A DNA stretch of 64,000 nucleotides from Spirochaetota bacterium (GTDB lineage: Bacteria; Spirochaetota; UBA12135; COTS27): contig AP019861.1 in assembly GCA_013426755.1 (NCBI GenBank), positions 483,067-547,066 on the forward strand, written 5' to 3'. Shown piece after piece: positions 18,093 to 25,806 of the stretch. A program made the position numbers and the translations under genes. The notes below the pieces were generated by a model. It did no database searches. It had not been told where the DNA came from and saw only the letters and a list, made by a program, of their open reading frames with translations. Each line of letters starts with the position of its first letter. Position 1 is the first letter of the stretch.

Positions 18093-19973
18093 ATGCTTAG
18101 AAAATTTTTGTTAATCGCAGGGGGGATGTGGCTCGCTCTTACAGGGTTAATGATAGCACTACTTATTATCAATCCTAGTTCACAAACCGAAGAAAAACTT
18201 GCTGATATTCCACTTCATGTTTACTTGGATACTTCTATTAGTTTTTATGAATATCAGGAAGCCGCCCTTGCTTTTGTAAAAGAACTTCGTTCAGTTTGGA
18301 ATTTTCCGATCAAACTTATTCCTTTTGCAGATGATGTTAAATCTGCGCGCCTGCTCACTAGTACGGATAGTGCTAGTACGGAAGTGCTGGTGCCTATTGA
18401 GACGTTTGATAGACAGACACGTTTTTCTGAGTTAGCTGAGACAATTAAATTTCTCCCACAACGTGATCCTAAGATTATCTTATCGGACTTTGTTTTCAAT
18501 GATTTTTTCGATCCGTCGCTAGGTGAGACGACTTTTTTTCACAATATGCGTTCTCCTGATAATCGTTATGATTATGCTATTTTTATTGAAAATGATTCGA
18601 GTACTTACCGTCCGCAGGATGCCCTTCAAAATTTGTCAGTCCCAGATACCGCTGCCAGTGATCATCCCCTTACCATTCGTTTAACGCTTTATGCAGATAA
18701 AACGCCTACGCGCGCTCGTATTAATATTAAAACACTTTATCCTTATAAAAAGTCTCTGTACAGCGCACCTGTTGTATTAAAAAATCGTACCGAGACCTTA
18801 ACAGTACCGGTTGCTGTTAAACCTGTGCAGCGACTTACCCTTGAGGCTTCGCTTACGGTAGATGAAAATTCTGCCTCCTATAAAGATAGCCTCAATCTCT
18901 TAGGCGATAGTGGAACTATTCCCGTAGTATTATTTACTTTTAAGCCTTTTAAAGACAGTGGTCTTATTAAGCGAACACTCAAACGTTATGGATTTTTTTC
19001 TGTTTCTGCTTATACGCTACTACAACGTCCTACGGAATATGAACGGACGCTAGAAGCATTTACCAGTCAATACGAAAGTTATCTCGCAGCGCTTGCTAAA
19101 AGCAAAAATACTGGTCTTACAGAAGCAAACACTCCACTAGTCATTGTGATGGGAGCAGAAGCGAATGTTATCACTTATTTAAAGAAGATGAATATACCTT
19201 TCATTAATCTTCCTAAAATATCACGTGAAACCAAAGATACTGCTCTGCTATCTGCATCGACGTTGGCCTTTGACTATGACTTTCTAAACATTGCTGGGTC
19301 TAAGCAGGCAAGTACCGTGCGCTGGAATGAAGCAGCTTTATTTATGACAACGTCCTCTCGTTCTCCTAAGGCGCAGACGGGTTCCCCTAAGGCGCAGACG
19401 ACGTATTACCAGCGTAATGCAGACGGCACTTCATTTTTATTTCGCCGCGGCAATGAAGTCTACGTGGGCATCAATGGCTTTTATGAACTCAATCGCGCTT
19501 TAGTCGCCTCAGCAAATGCTTCTGATGCAGATACGTTTTGGGTTAAATTGTTAGAAAAACTGCACGCAGAGACTTCTGCGTCCAAAAAAAAATCCTATCC
19601 ACACAATTACTTCTTAGGAGAACCACTTAAGGCGCGCGCTTTACTAACATCACTTTCAAAACTACGCACCAATACTGCAGGAGACGTCATTATTCCCCCA
19701 GCGCTTTCAAGAACAGGTGCCTATCGTCTTAAAGACAGTTATTATCATTACCGAGCCGATCTGAGAGAATATTTCCCATTTTATGATGTAGATCATGCTA
19801 GCTTCACTTCAAAGGAAAATATCTTCTCCGCACTTCGTGAACTTAATGAACGTTATGAAACCAATACAGTTATCTCTTCACGTTCTCTTAGAACATACCT
19901 ATTCCCTTATATATTATTACTTCTTTTCTTTTTAAGTTATTTGGCAACTAAGGCGATTTATGCCCGGTTATAA
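18093..19973 (+). CDS. Membrane-anchored periplasmic protein paired with DUF4159
   Basis: A 626-residue protein with an N-terminal hydrophobic segment (about 5-27) and a C-terminal one (about 602-622), leaving a large periplasmic domain. The layout and the adjacent DUF4159 gene resemble the VWA/amidotransferase-like membrane proteins that accompany BatA and DUF58 in MoxR-type clusters. A start like HVYLDTSIS near residue 45 could be a degenerate VWA strand. A 7-residue tandem duplication (SPKAQTG/SPKAQTT) lies near residue 425. AAGAG precedes the ATG. The stop is immediately followed by the ATG of the next gene. Specific function unknown. Confidence 0.6.
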   Translation: MLRKFLLIAGGMWLALTGLMIALLIINPSSQTEEKLADIPLHVYLDTSISFYEYQEAALAFVKELRSVWNFPIKLIPFADDVKSARLLTSTDSASTEVLVPIETFDRQTRFSELAETIKFLPQRDPKIILSDFVFNDFFDPSLGETTFFHNMRSPDNRYDYAIFIENDSSTYRPQDALQNLSVPDTAASDHPLTIRLTLYADKTPTRARINIKTLYPYKKSLYSAPVVLKNRTETLTVPVAVKPVQRLTLEASLTVDENSASYKDSLNLLGDSGTIPVVLFTFKPFKDSGLIKRTLKRYGFFSVSAYTLLQRPTEYERTLEAFTSQYESYLAALAKSKNTGLTEANTPLVIVMGAEANVITYLKKMNIPFINLPKISRETKDTALLSASTLAFDYDFLNIAGSKQASTVRWNEAALFMTTSSRSPKAQTGSPKAQTTYYQRNADGTSFLFRRGNEVYVGINGFYELNRALVASANASDADTFWVKLLEKLHAETSASKKKSYPHNYFLGEPLKARALLTSLSKLRTNTAGDVIIPPALSRTGAYRLKDSYYHYRADLREYFPFYDVDHASFTSKENIFSALRELNERYETNTVISSRSLRTYLFPYILLLLFFLSYLATKAIYARL

Positions 19974-20792
19974 ATGAAACTTAACTTTTATCTAAAGCAG
20001 TTCAATGCTAAAGTATTGACACGACTTATTATCGGTGGTCTAGCAAGGGTACTGGTGATTGCTATGGTAGGGATGCCTAGCTTTATTGGGACGCAGCAGC
20101 CACCTGATACTACCAAGCCTAAAACAACAAATATTGCTCCTAACACGTCTAGTATTAAAAATCAAAATAGCCTGCAAGTACAGCCTTCTCACCAAGGCGC
20201 TTATGATTACACGTTTGCAGTTGTCAAGTATAACGGTGGTGGCGACTGGTATGAAGGACAAGTCGGCATTAAGGAGCTTATGAAATTTATTAATAAGCAT
20301 GATATTATGACAGCGGCGCCTAAGAGTAAAACTGTTGAGATCACCTCAGACCTTTTTGAGTATCCACTCCTCTATATTACAGGGCACGGCGGATTTGTAG
20401 TGAGTACAGGTGAAGCGGCTAGGCTTAGAGAATATCTAGAAAATGGTGGCATGCTATTTATCAATGATGATTATGGTCTAGACCCATTCGTTCAGAAAGT
20501 CGTTAAGAAAATTTTTCCCGATCGCAAGTGGAGTGCACCTCCACTCAGTCACCCGCTATATCATATATATTATCAATTTCCAAATGGCGCTCCTAAAGTT
20601 CATAAACACGACGGCGGTCCTCCAGAAGTCCAAGCAATATTTCATGACGGGGAGATCGCTATTTTGTATACCAAAAATACTGACATAGGAGACGGCTGGG
20701 CGCCTTATCATGTTCATAAAGATAGTAGTGCTATTAGACAACAGGCACTACGTTTTGGGATGAACGTTATTCTCTATGCTTTGACAAAGTAG
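19974..20792 (+). CDS. DUF4159-domain protein
   Basis: A 272-residue protein with one N-terminal hydrophobic segment (about 15-38) acting as signal or anchor, a short Pro/Thr/Asn-rich linker, then a DUF4159 domain from about 75 to 270. The domain carries YNGGGDWYEG, LYITGHGG, LREYLENGGMLFINDDYG and the HDGGPP stretch typical of the family. The start codon directly abuts the stop of the upstream membrane protein, indicating translational coupling. Elsewhere DUF4159 genes sit with MoxR, DUF58 and BatA genes. Here those DUF58 and BatA genes are about 35 kb away. Confidence 0.82.
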   Translation: MKLNFYLKQFNAKVLTRLIIGGLARVLVIAMVGMPSFIGTQQPPDTTKPKTTNIAPNTSSIKNQNSLQVQPSHQGAYDYTFAVVKYNGGGDWYEGQVGIKELMKFINKHDIMTAAPKSKTVEITSDLFEYPLLYITGHGGFVVSTGEAARLREYLENGGMLFINDDYGLDPFVQKVVKKIFPDRKWSAPPLSHPLYHIYYQFPNGAPKVHKHDGGPPEVQAIFHDGEIAILYTKNTDIGDGWAPYHVHKDSSAIRQQALRFGMNVILYALTK

Positions 20793-20880
20793 TGACTCGA
20801 CTGCTTGGAGGAATGATTGTTTTTACTGGCTTCATACGGAGCAATTGGGGTAATTAATTCCTAGTAAGATTTATTCTGAG

Positions 20881-20886
20881 TATACT
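20881..20886 (+). promoter_or_regulatory. TATACT four bases before the folC start
   Basis: A near-consensus -10 box (TATACT) is followed by TTTT and the folC ATG. There is no Shine-Dalgarno sequence. This may be another leaderless start, or a chance AT-rich match. Confidence 0.3.
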
Positions 20887-20890
20887 TTTT

Positions 20891-22312
20891 ATGGCTATTT
20901 CAGAGCAGAGGATCACTGAAGTCTTAGAGGACTTGTACGGGTTAAGTGATTTTGAAAAACGCCGCACAACTCCCTACACGCAGAAACATTATAACCTTAA
21001 GGGAATCTCCACTCTGCTATCTACCTTAGATCATCCCCAGCATCATTTTAAGAGCTATCATATCGTCGGCACTAAGGGGAAGGGGTCAACTGCTTTTTAT
21101 CTTACACAACTTTTAATCAAAGCAGGATTTCGTGTTGGGACATATACTTCGCCGCACGTCTTTGATATTAGAGAACGTATAGCAATCAATGGCATTCATA
21201 TCACATGGTCTGTTCTTATTCCAGTCTTAGAACGTATTTTGCTGCAAGTTAAGTCAATACCCATTACTGTTACGCTATTCGATGTTTTTACAGCAACTGC
21301 TTTTCAAGTGATGCGTGAAGCAAAAATTGACATTGCTGTTCTCGAAGCAGGTCTTGGTGGAAGATGGGATTCTACTAATATTCTTACTAGCTCTGATCTT
21401 ATTGCAACACTGGTCACACGGATTGATTATGATCATATGGATAAACTTGGGAAGACATTGAAAGCTATTGCTGGCGAGAAAGCTGCTGTTATAAAGTCGC
21501 AGATTCCCGTTTTTTTTCTAGATTATCCAATCAATTATTGTGATGCCTCCAAACAAAGAACGTCCGAACAGCACCAAACCATGTCTGCAGAGCGCTGCAG
21601 TTCTAAAAAAGACTCCACTGGCAAAGCCAAGCTTAACGATGATGAAATGTTGCCATCTATTCTAAAGACGCATATTTCTAAAACAGAAATCAATGTCATC
21701 AGGCAAGTTTTTAAGTCTGCCGCTAAAAAAGTGGGTGCTGCTTTTCATAACGTCTCTCCAAACCATCTGCTTACTACTGGAGTTCCAGGATGTGCTAGCG
21801 CACTTAAAGAAAATATTGCCTTAGCCTGTACGGTCATTGAAAAAACTCAGTCTTTAAATGTTACAAAATCACACATTGCACATCTAATGGCACTTTCTCC
21901 ACCGTTAGGAAGATATACGAGAAAACACAATGTCATTCTAGACGGAGCTCATACACCTCTTTCATTGAGGTATCTTGTAAATGAAATCTCTACCCAGCCA
22001 GCATTAAAGCACTACCAAGCAATTACACTTTGTTTTTATGCTTTCTTTGATAAGGCAATTGAATCTTTAGTGGCAGAGATTCCACGTCATTGGGATTTTG
22101 TATTTTGTCACATTGAACTTCCGTTTGTACGCGCTGAAAGGAGAATTGAGGTTTGTACTCGGGCTAAGAAAACACGCCTGGCTAGGGGCGCTTCTTTTCG
22201 TGAAGTTTCAAACTTAGCAGACCTGAAAGTCAAGCAAGCTCCTAATCGCCTTTTTGTGTGTACGGGTTCGTTCAAATTGATTGCTGCTTTTTATAACGAA
22301 GTCTTCAATTAA
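20891..22312 (+). CDS. folC: Folylpolyglutamate/dihydrofolate synthase (FolC)
   Basis: Mur-ligase-family enzyme that adds Glu to folates in the cytoplasm. The ATP-binding loop reads GTKGKGST (about 60-67), followed by GTYTSPHV and EAGLGGRWDSTN, all diagnostic of FolC. The C-terminal ligase domain starts LGRYTRKHNVILDGAH. Length is 473 against the usual 420-440, mainly because of a Ser/Lys/Gln-rich insertion at about 212-260. It lies 98 nt after the DUF4159 gene and converges with leuA. Confidence 0.9.
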   Translation: MAISEQRITEVLEDLYGLSDFEKRRTTPYTQKHYNLKGISTLLSTLDHPQHHFKSYHIVGTKGKGSTAFYLTQLLIKAGFRVGTYTSPHVFDIRERIAINGIHITWSVLIPVLERILLQVKSIPITVTLFDVFTATAFQVMREAKIDIAVLEAGLGGRWDSTNILTSSDLIATLVTRIDYDHMDKLGKTLKAIAGEKAAVIKSQIPVFFLDYPINYCDASKQRTSEQHQTMSAERCSSKKDSTGKAKLNDDEMLPSILKTHISKTEINVIRQVFKSAAKKVGAAFHNVSPNHLLTTGVPGCASALKENIALACTVIEKTQSLNVTKSHIAHLMALSPPLGRYTRKHNVILDGAHTPLSLRYLVNEISTQPALKHYQAITLCFYAFFDKAIESLVAEIPRHWDFVFCHIELPFVRAERRIEVCTRAKKTRLARGASFREVSNLADLKVKQAPNRLFVCTGSFKLIAAFYNEVFN

Positions 22313-22360
22313 AATGTTTGATTTAGACTGTGGTTGTGACTTTAAAGGTGCCAATGACGA

Positions 22361-22390
22361 CGTTTTATGACGTTTTACGACGTTTTATCA
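22361..22390. repeat. 10-bp triplication across the leuA stop codon
   Basis: CGTTTTATGA, CGTTTTACGA and CGTTTTATCA follow each other with an exact 10-bp period. On the minus strand this covers the last codons and the stop of leuA. It resembles the 11-bp triplication at the DUF255 stop. Confidence 0.7.
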
Positions 22391-24066
22391 TGAAAAAAAT
22401 TGAGGGCACTCACAAGCGCTTTCAGTGAAGCGGCTGTAATATTGGGATCAACACCGGCGCCAAAGTGGGTACGATCACCGCATTTGACTTCTACGTAGGC
22501 AATTGCCGTAGCGTCAGACCCGCGTCCTAGCGAATGTTCATGGTAGTCTAGGAGTTCAAATTTTCCAATCAATTGTTCTAGGGCTATTTTAGCCGCGTCA
22601 ATGGGACCATTGCCTGTGCCTGTATAGGTCGCTGTTTCATAATGATCGCTCTTAGGACGGCTTCTCTTAGCAATGGTCAATTCACATTGCACTTTCGTAT
22701 CGTCAATGTACTGTGGTCTTACTTTGATGTATTTAAGGTAAGGGTTTTTTTGATTGAGGTACGTGCTTTCAAATAGCGAACGAACCGTTTCAGGCTTCAC
22801 TTCAGCCATCGTGCCTTCTGAGTGGGTTTGGACGTATTTTGAAAATTCTACTTGCATTTGCTTGGGAAGTAAATATCCAAATTCCTGTTGCATGATATAA
22901 GAAAGCCCACCTTTACCGGATTGACTGTTAATGCGAATAATAGCCTTGTACGTCCTGCCAATGTCATCAGGATCAAGTGGCAAATAGGGTACGCGCCAAT
23001 TTTTTAATTTATGATCACGCTGGTAAGCCAGTCCTTTATTTATAGCATCTTGATGTGATCCTGAAAAGGCGGTAAAGACCAATTCGCCTGCGTAAGGATG
23101 TCGCTTGGACAATGGAATTTCCGTGCACTCGTCAGAAATTTTTACCAGACGAGGTACGTCTTTTACAGCTAGCTTAGGATCAATGCCGTGTGTGTATAGA
23201 TTGAGTGCTAATGTGATGATATCGACATTGCCGGTACGTTCGCCGTTACCAAATAACGTTCCCTCCACGCGGTCTCCACCTGCAAGCAAGCCAAGTTCGG
23301 TCGCAGCAATGCCCGTTCCCCGGTCATTGTGCGTGTGCAAACTGAGGATAATATCCTCTCGGCTTGAAAAATTATCAGCAAACCATTCTATGCGGTCAGC
23401 AAAACGGTGTGGACCGTAGAGTTCTACGGTGGCTGGAAGATTGATGATGACCTTTTCATTAGAAGGACTCGCGCCTTCATGCCACGTAGAAAAAGCAGCC
23501 TCACAAATACTAAGAGCAAAATCAACCTCCGTTCCAGTAAAGCTTTCAGGCGAATATTCTAAAACCAATGTACCGTGTTCTTTTGTGATATGCTCTTTGA
23601 TCCACTTGACGCCTTGTGTGGCTATGGCAATGATCTCTGCTTTGTTTTTACGAAAGACGATGTCGCGCTGGTCGATGGAAGTAGAATTATATAAATGTAC
23701 GATGGCACGTTTGGCGTCTTTAATGGCGTCCATTGTCCGGGCAATGAGTTCTTTACGTGCTTGCGTGAGCACTTGAATGGTTACGTCGTCTGGGATTAGG
23801 TCTTCTTCGATAAGTTTTCTTACAAAGTCGTATTCGACTTGGGCGGCTGAGGGAAAGCCTACTTCTATCTCTTTAAATCCCAATTCACAGAGTACTTTGA
23901 AAAATTTAAGTTTTTTTTGTAAATCCATCGGATTGATGAGCGCTTGATTGCCATCTCTGAGGTCGACACTGCACCAGAGGGGTGCTTGTGTTATTTCTTT
24001 ATCAGGCCAGCTTCGTTTTGCATAGGCGAATGCGTGTGGATTGCTGTATTTTTTTGATGTGTCCAT
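22375..24066 (-). CDS. leuA: 2-isopropylmalate synthase
   Basis: First committed enzyme of leucine biosynthesis: acetyl-CoA plus 2-oxoisovalerate to 2-isopropylmalate. A TIM-barrel starts with CSVDLRDGNQALINPM at about residues 32-47, and metal-binding SLHTHNDRGTG is present. The C-terminal part has the LeuA-dimer regulatory domain typical of the roughly 560-residue type found in Mycobacterium and others, which mediates leucine feedback. AAGGAAAAATC stands before the ATG. The mRNA leader carries a Leu-rich leader peptide and a terminator, so transcription is probably attenuated by leucyl-tRNA supply. No other leu genes are in the window. Confidence 0.94.
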   Translation of the reverse strand: MDTSKKYSNPHAFAYAKRSWPDKEITQAPLWCSVDLRDGNQALINPMDLQKKLKFFKVLCELGFKEIEVGFPSAAQVEYDFVRKLIEEDLIPDDVTIQVLTQARKELIARTMDAIKDAKRAIVHLYNSTSIDQRDIVFRKNKAEIIAIATQGVKWIKEHITKEHGTLVLEYSPESFTGTEVDFALSICEAAFSTWHEGASPSNEKVIINLPATVELYGPHRFADRIEWFADNFSSREDIILSLHTHNDRGTGIAATELGLLAGGDRVEGTLFGNGERTGNVDIITLALNLYTHGIDPKLAVKDVPRLVKISDECTEIPLSKRHPYAGELVFTAFSGSHQDAINKGLAYQRDHKLKNWRVPYLPLDPDDIGRTYKAIIRINSQSGKGGLSYIMQQEFGYLLPKQMQVEFSKYVQTHSEGTMAEVKPETVRSLFESTYLNQKNPYLKYIKVRPQYIDDTKVQCELTIAKRSRPKSDHYETATYTGTGNGPIDAAKIALEQLIGKFELLDYHEHSLGRGSDATAIAYVEVKCGDRTHFGAGVDPNITAASLKALVSALNFFHDKTS

Positions 24067-24161
24067 GATTTTTCCTTAGTCTAAGGGGTTAATATCTAGC
24101 TAACGGTTATATAGATAATGGTACGGATAGATTAATTACTTTATTTTATATTACACTTATT

Positions 24162-24176
24162 AGAGTCCTAGACTCT
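24162..24176 (-). other. Second small hairpin in the leuA leader
   Basis: AGAGTC pairs with GACTCT around a TAG loop, directly after the U-run of the attenuator terminator. Role unknown. It may protect or regulate the read-through message. Confidence 0.4.
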
Positions 24177-24178
24177 TC

Positions 24179-24210
24179 AAAAAGCATCATTCCCAGCGCA
24201 GGAATGTGCT
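24179..24210 (-). terminator. Attenuator terminator of leuA
   Basis: On the minus strand AGCA-CATTCC pairs with GGAATG-TGCT (ten pairs with one bulged A, 7-nt loop) and is followed by five T. It begins at the last base of the leader-peptide stop codon and ends 112 nt before leuA. This is the expected position for a ribosome-controlled attenuator. I do not see an unambiguous antiterminator pairing by eye. Confidence 0.75.
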
Positions 24211-24290
24211 TATACTAATAGTAAGAGGCCAAGCAGCTGAACACTGCTAAGAAGTAGATGTGACGTAGTAACTTGAACCGAGTTCATCAT
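24210..24290 (-). CDS. leuL: Leucine-rich leader peptide of the leuA attenuator
   Basis: A 26-codon open frame, MMNSVQVTTSHLLLSSVQLL followed by GLLLLV. Nine of 26 codons are Leu, clustered as CTA CTT CTT, CTG CTT and CTC TTA CTA TTA, with four Val. It ends in TAA at the foot of a terminator hairpin upstream of leuA. Ribosome stalling at the Leu codons when charged Leu-tRNA is scarce would be expected to prevent termination, as in enterobacterial leu operons. A TATAAT ends seven bases before the ATG, so the transcript probably begins at or next to the start codon and the peptide would be translated without a leader. Too short for ordinary gene callers. Confidence 0.8.
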   Translation of the reverse strand: MMNSVQVTTSHLLLSSVQLLGLLLLV

Positions 24291-24296
24291 ACGTGT

Positions 24297-24305
24297 ATTA
24301 TATCA
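24297..24305 (-). promoter_or_regulatory. Extended -10 promoter of the leu leader
   Basis: On the minus strand TGATATAAT (extended -10, TATAAT at 24302-24297) precedes the leader-peptide ATG by six bases. No recognisable -35 at 17 bp. An extended -10 can work without one. The predicted transcription start coincides with the ATG at about 24290. Confidence 0.6.
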
Positions 24306-24375
24306 TACGATTTAACGAATTTTAGGGAAGAAATCGTTAAGAACCATTAAAATTTCTTAAAAAACTTGTATGATT

Positions 24376-25773
24376 TCAATTAATTTTACCTAAGACTTTT
24401 TCCATATTATCAGTAAAATATTTTGTATGGAGCAGCTTATCACCTTTTCCTAGCAGATCTAACATTACGATATACATTTTTTTATGAACAAGTTTTTTAT
24501 CTATATCGTTTAGATCAAAAGTATCAATAATTCTTTTTTTATGTTTATCATTAAGTCTAGGATAAATTAAAACAGTATTTTGGCTCTTATAATGAACGGC
24601 ATATGTAATCATCTGATAAAAGTCAGGGTTATGAGGTTTTTTATAATTTTTAAATTTAGCGTCTAGAACTATCGGAACAGTCGAGGAGTTTTTCGAAGCA
24701 GTCGAGGAGTTTTTCGAAACAACATAATCAGGTTCAATCTTTATTTCCGCCTTAGAGTTCTCACCAGTTGCTATAATTGTTTTTTGATTTTCTGAGACTT
24801 CCTTAATATCATGACAATTCTCTAAGATGCGACCTATAAATCTTTCATATAATTTATGATCTGTAAAAACAAATCCAAGTTTTCCTCGAGTGGGGTAATT
24901 TAAGTTATAATCTTTAATGTTATAAAACAACCTTGCCAGATTAAAAAGATCTTTATAATATTCTTTCTGACGTTTCCTAATATCATAGGGCAGCTTTTTT
25001 AATAGGGTTTCAGCTATCGAATATTTATTATTATTATCTAAATATCTTTCTTTAAAGTTTTTTTCGATATTAGGAAGTGTTTTGACATATCTCATCGCTT
25101 CTAGACAACGTCTTAATCGCTTTATGGTATTTTTATTATAGGTATGATCGGTAAGATACTCAGCCGTAGTTTTTAAGAATTGATTGAGTGTGTTGTTAGG
25201 GGTGAAGCCTTTCATGTTCCTACTGTAATTCGTAAAACGTTTAAAGTATAATGGAACCCATATTTTTTTAGAAGGTTCATTTCTATCGTAGCTAGAGATA
25301 AGTTTTTTATTCTCGTCACATATTTTAGCAAGTTTATCTGCGTAAATATCGATGAACACCTCTACTAAATCATAAAACTTATTATCTGCAGCCTTGTTAT
25401 TTTTAGTATAATACGTGATGGTCTTGTTTGTATTATTACAGTATTCTGTATTGCTTTTGTAATGTTCACACTCGCTCAATACAAAGTCATTGTATTCGTG
25501 TAAGAAGTGGACTAAGACTCGCTCAGCAATTTTCTTTTTATCTTTATTAGAACCCTTTATATCCTCAGCACATCGGTTGGCTAATATAAAGTGGTGTCCT
25601 TTTTTGTCTATAATGTACCCAAAATGAAAATTATTAAGTTTAACTTTCTCAATCTTATTTGTAATAGATAGTTCTTTACCTTTCTGAGTTAAGATAGTTT
25701 TTCCAGGTTGTCCATTTTTAGTAGATGAATTTTTGCCTTTCTGAGTTGAGACAGTTTTTTTAGATTCGTCCAT
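24376..25773 (-). CDS. McrC-type restriction nuclease subunit
   Basis: A 465-residue protein placed 33 nt after an McrB-type GTPase. The C-terminal half has a PD-(D/E)xK nuclease pattern: PDYVV at about residue 347 and LDAKFKNY near 369-376, followed by YQMITYAVHY, as in McrC/LlaJI-type nucleases. Between the catalytic Asp and the DAK motif sits a duplicated SKNSST stretch. The N-terminus has three variants of a TQKGK repeat. The start ATG lacks a clear Shine-Dalgarno sequence. With its partner it probably cleaves modified or phage DNA. The partner specificity cannot be read from sequence. Confidence 0.8.
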   Translation of the reverse strand: MDESKKTVSTQKGKNSSTKNGQPGKTILTQKGKELSITNKIEKVKLNNFHFGYIIDKKGHHFILANRCAEDIKGSNKDKKKIAERVLVHFLHEYNDFVLSECEHYKSNTEYCNNTNKTITYYTKNNKAADNKFYDLVEVFIDIYADKLAKICDENKKLISSYDRNEPSKKIWVPLYFKRFTNYSRNMKGFTPNNTLNQFLKTTAEYLTDHTYNKNTIKRLRRCLEAMRYVKTLPNIEKNFKERYLDNNNKYSIAETLLKKLPYDIRKRQKEYYKDLFNLARLFYNIKDYNLNYPTRGKLGFVFTDHKLYERFIGRILENCHDIKEVSENQKTIIATGENSKAEIKIEPDYVVSKNSSTASKNSSTVPIVLDAKFKNYKKPHNPDFYQMITYAVHYKSQNTVLIYPRLNDKHKKRIIDTFDLNDIDKKLVHKKMYIVMLDLLGKGDKLLHTKYFTDNMEKVLGKIN

Positions 25774-25806
25774 GAAATGTTTTAAAGTTATTTTTTAGGT
25801 GGCTTC

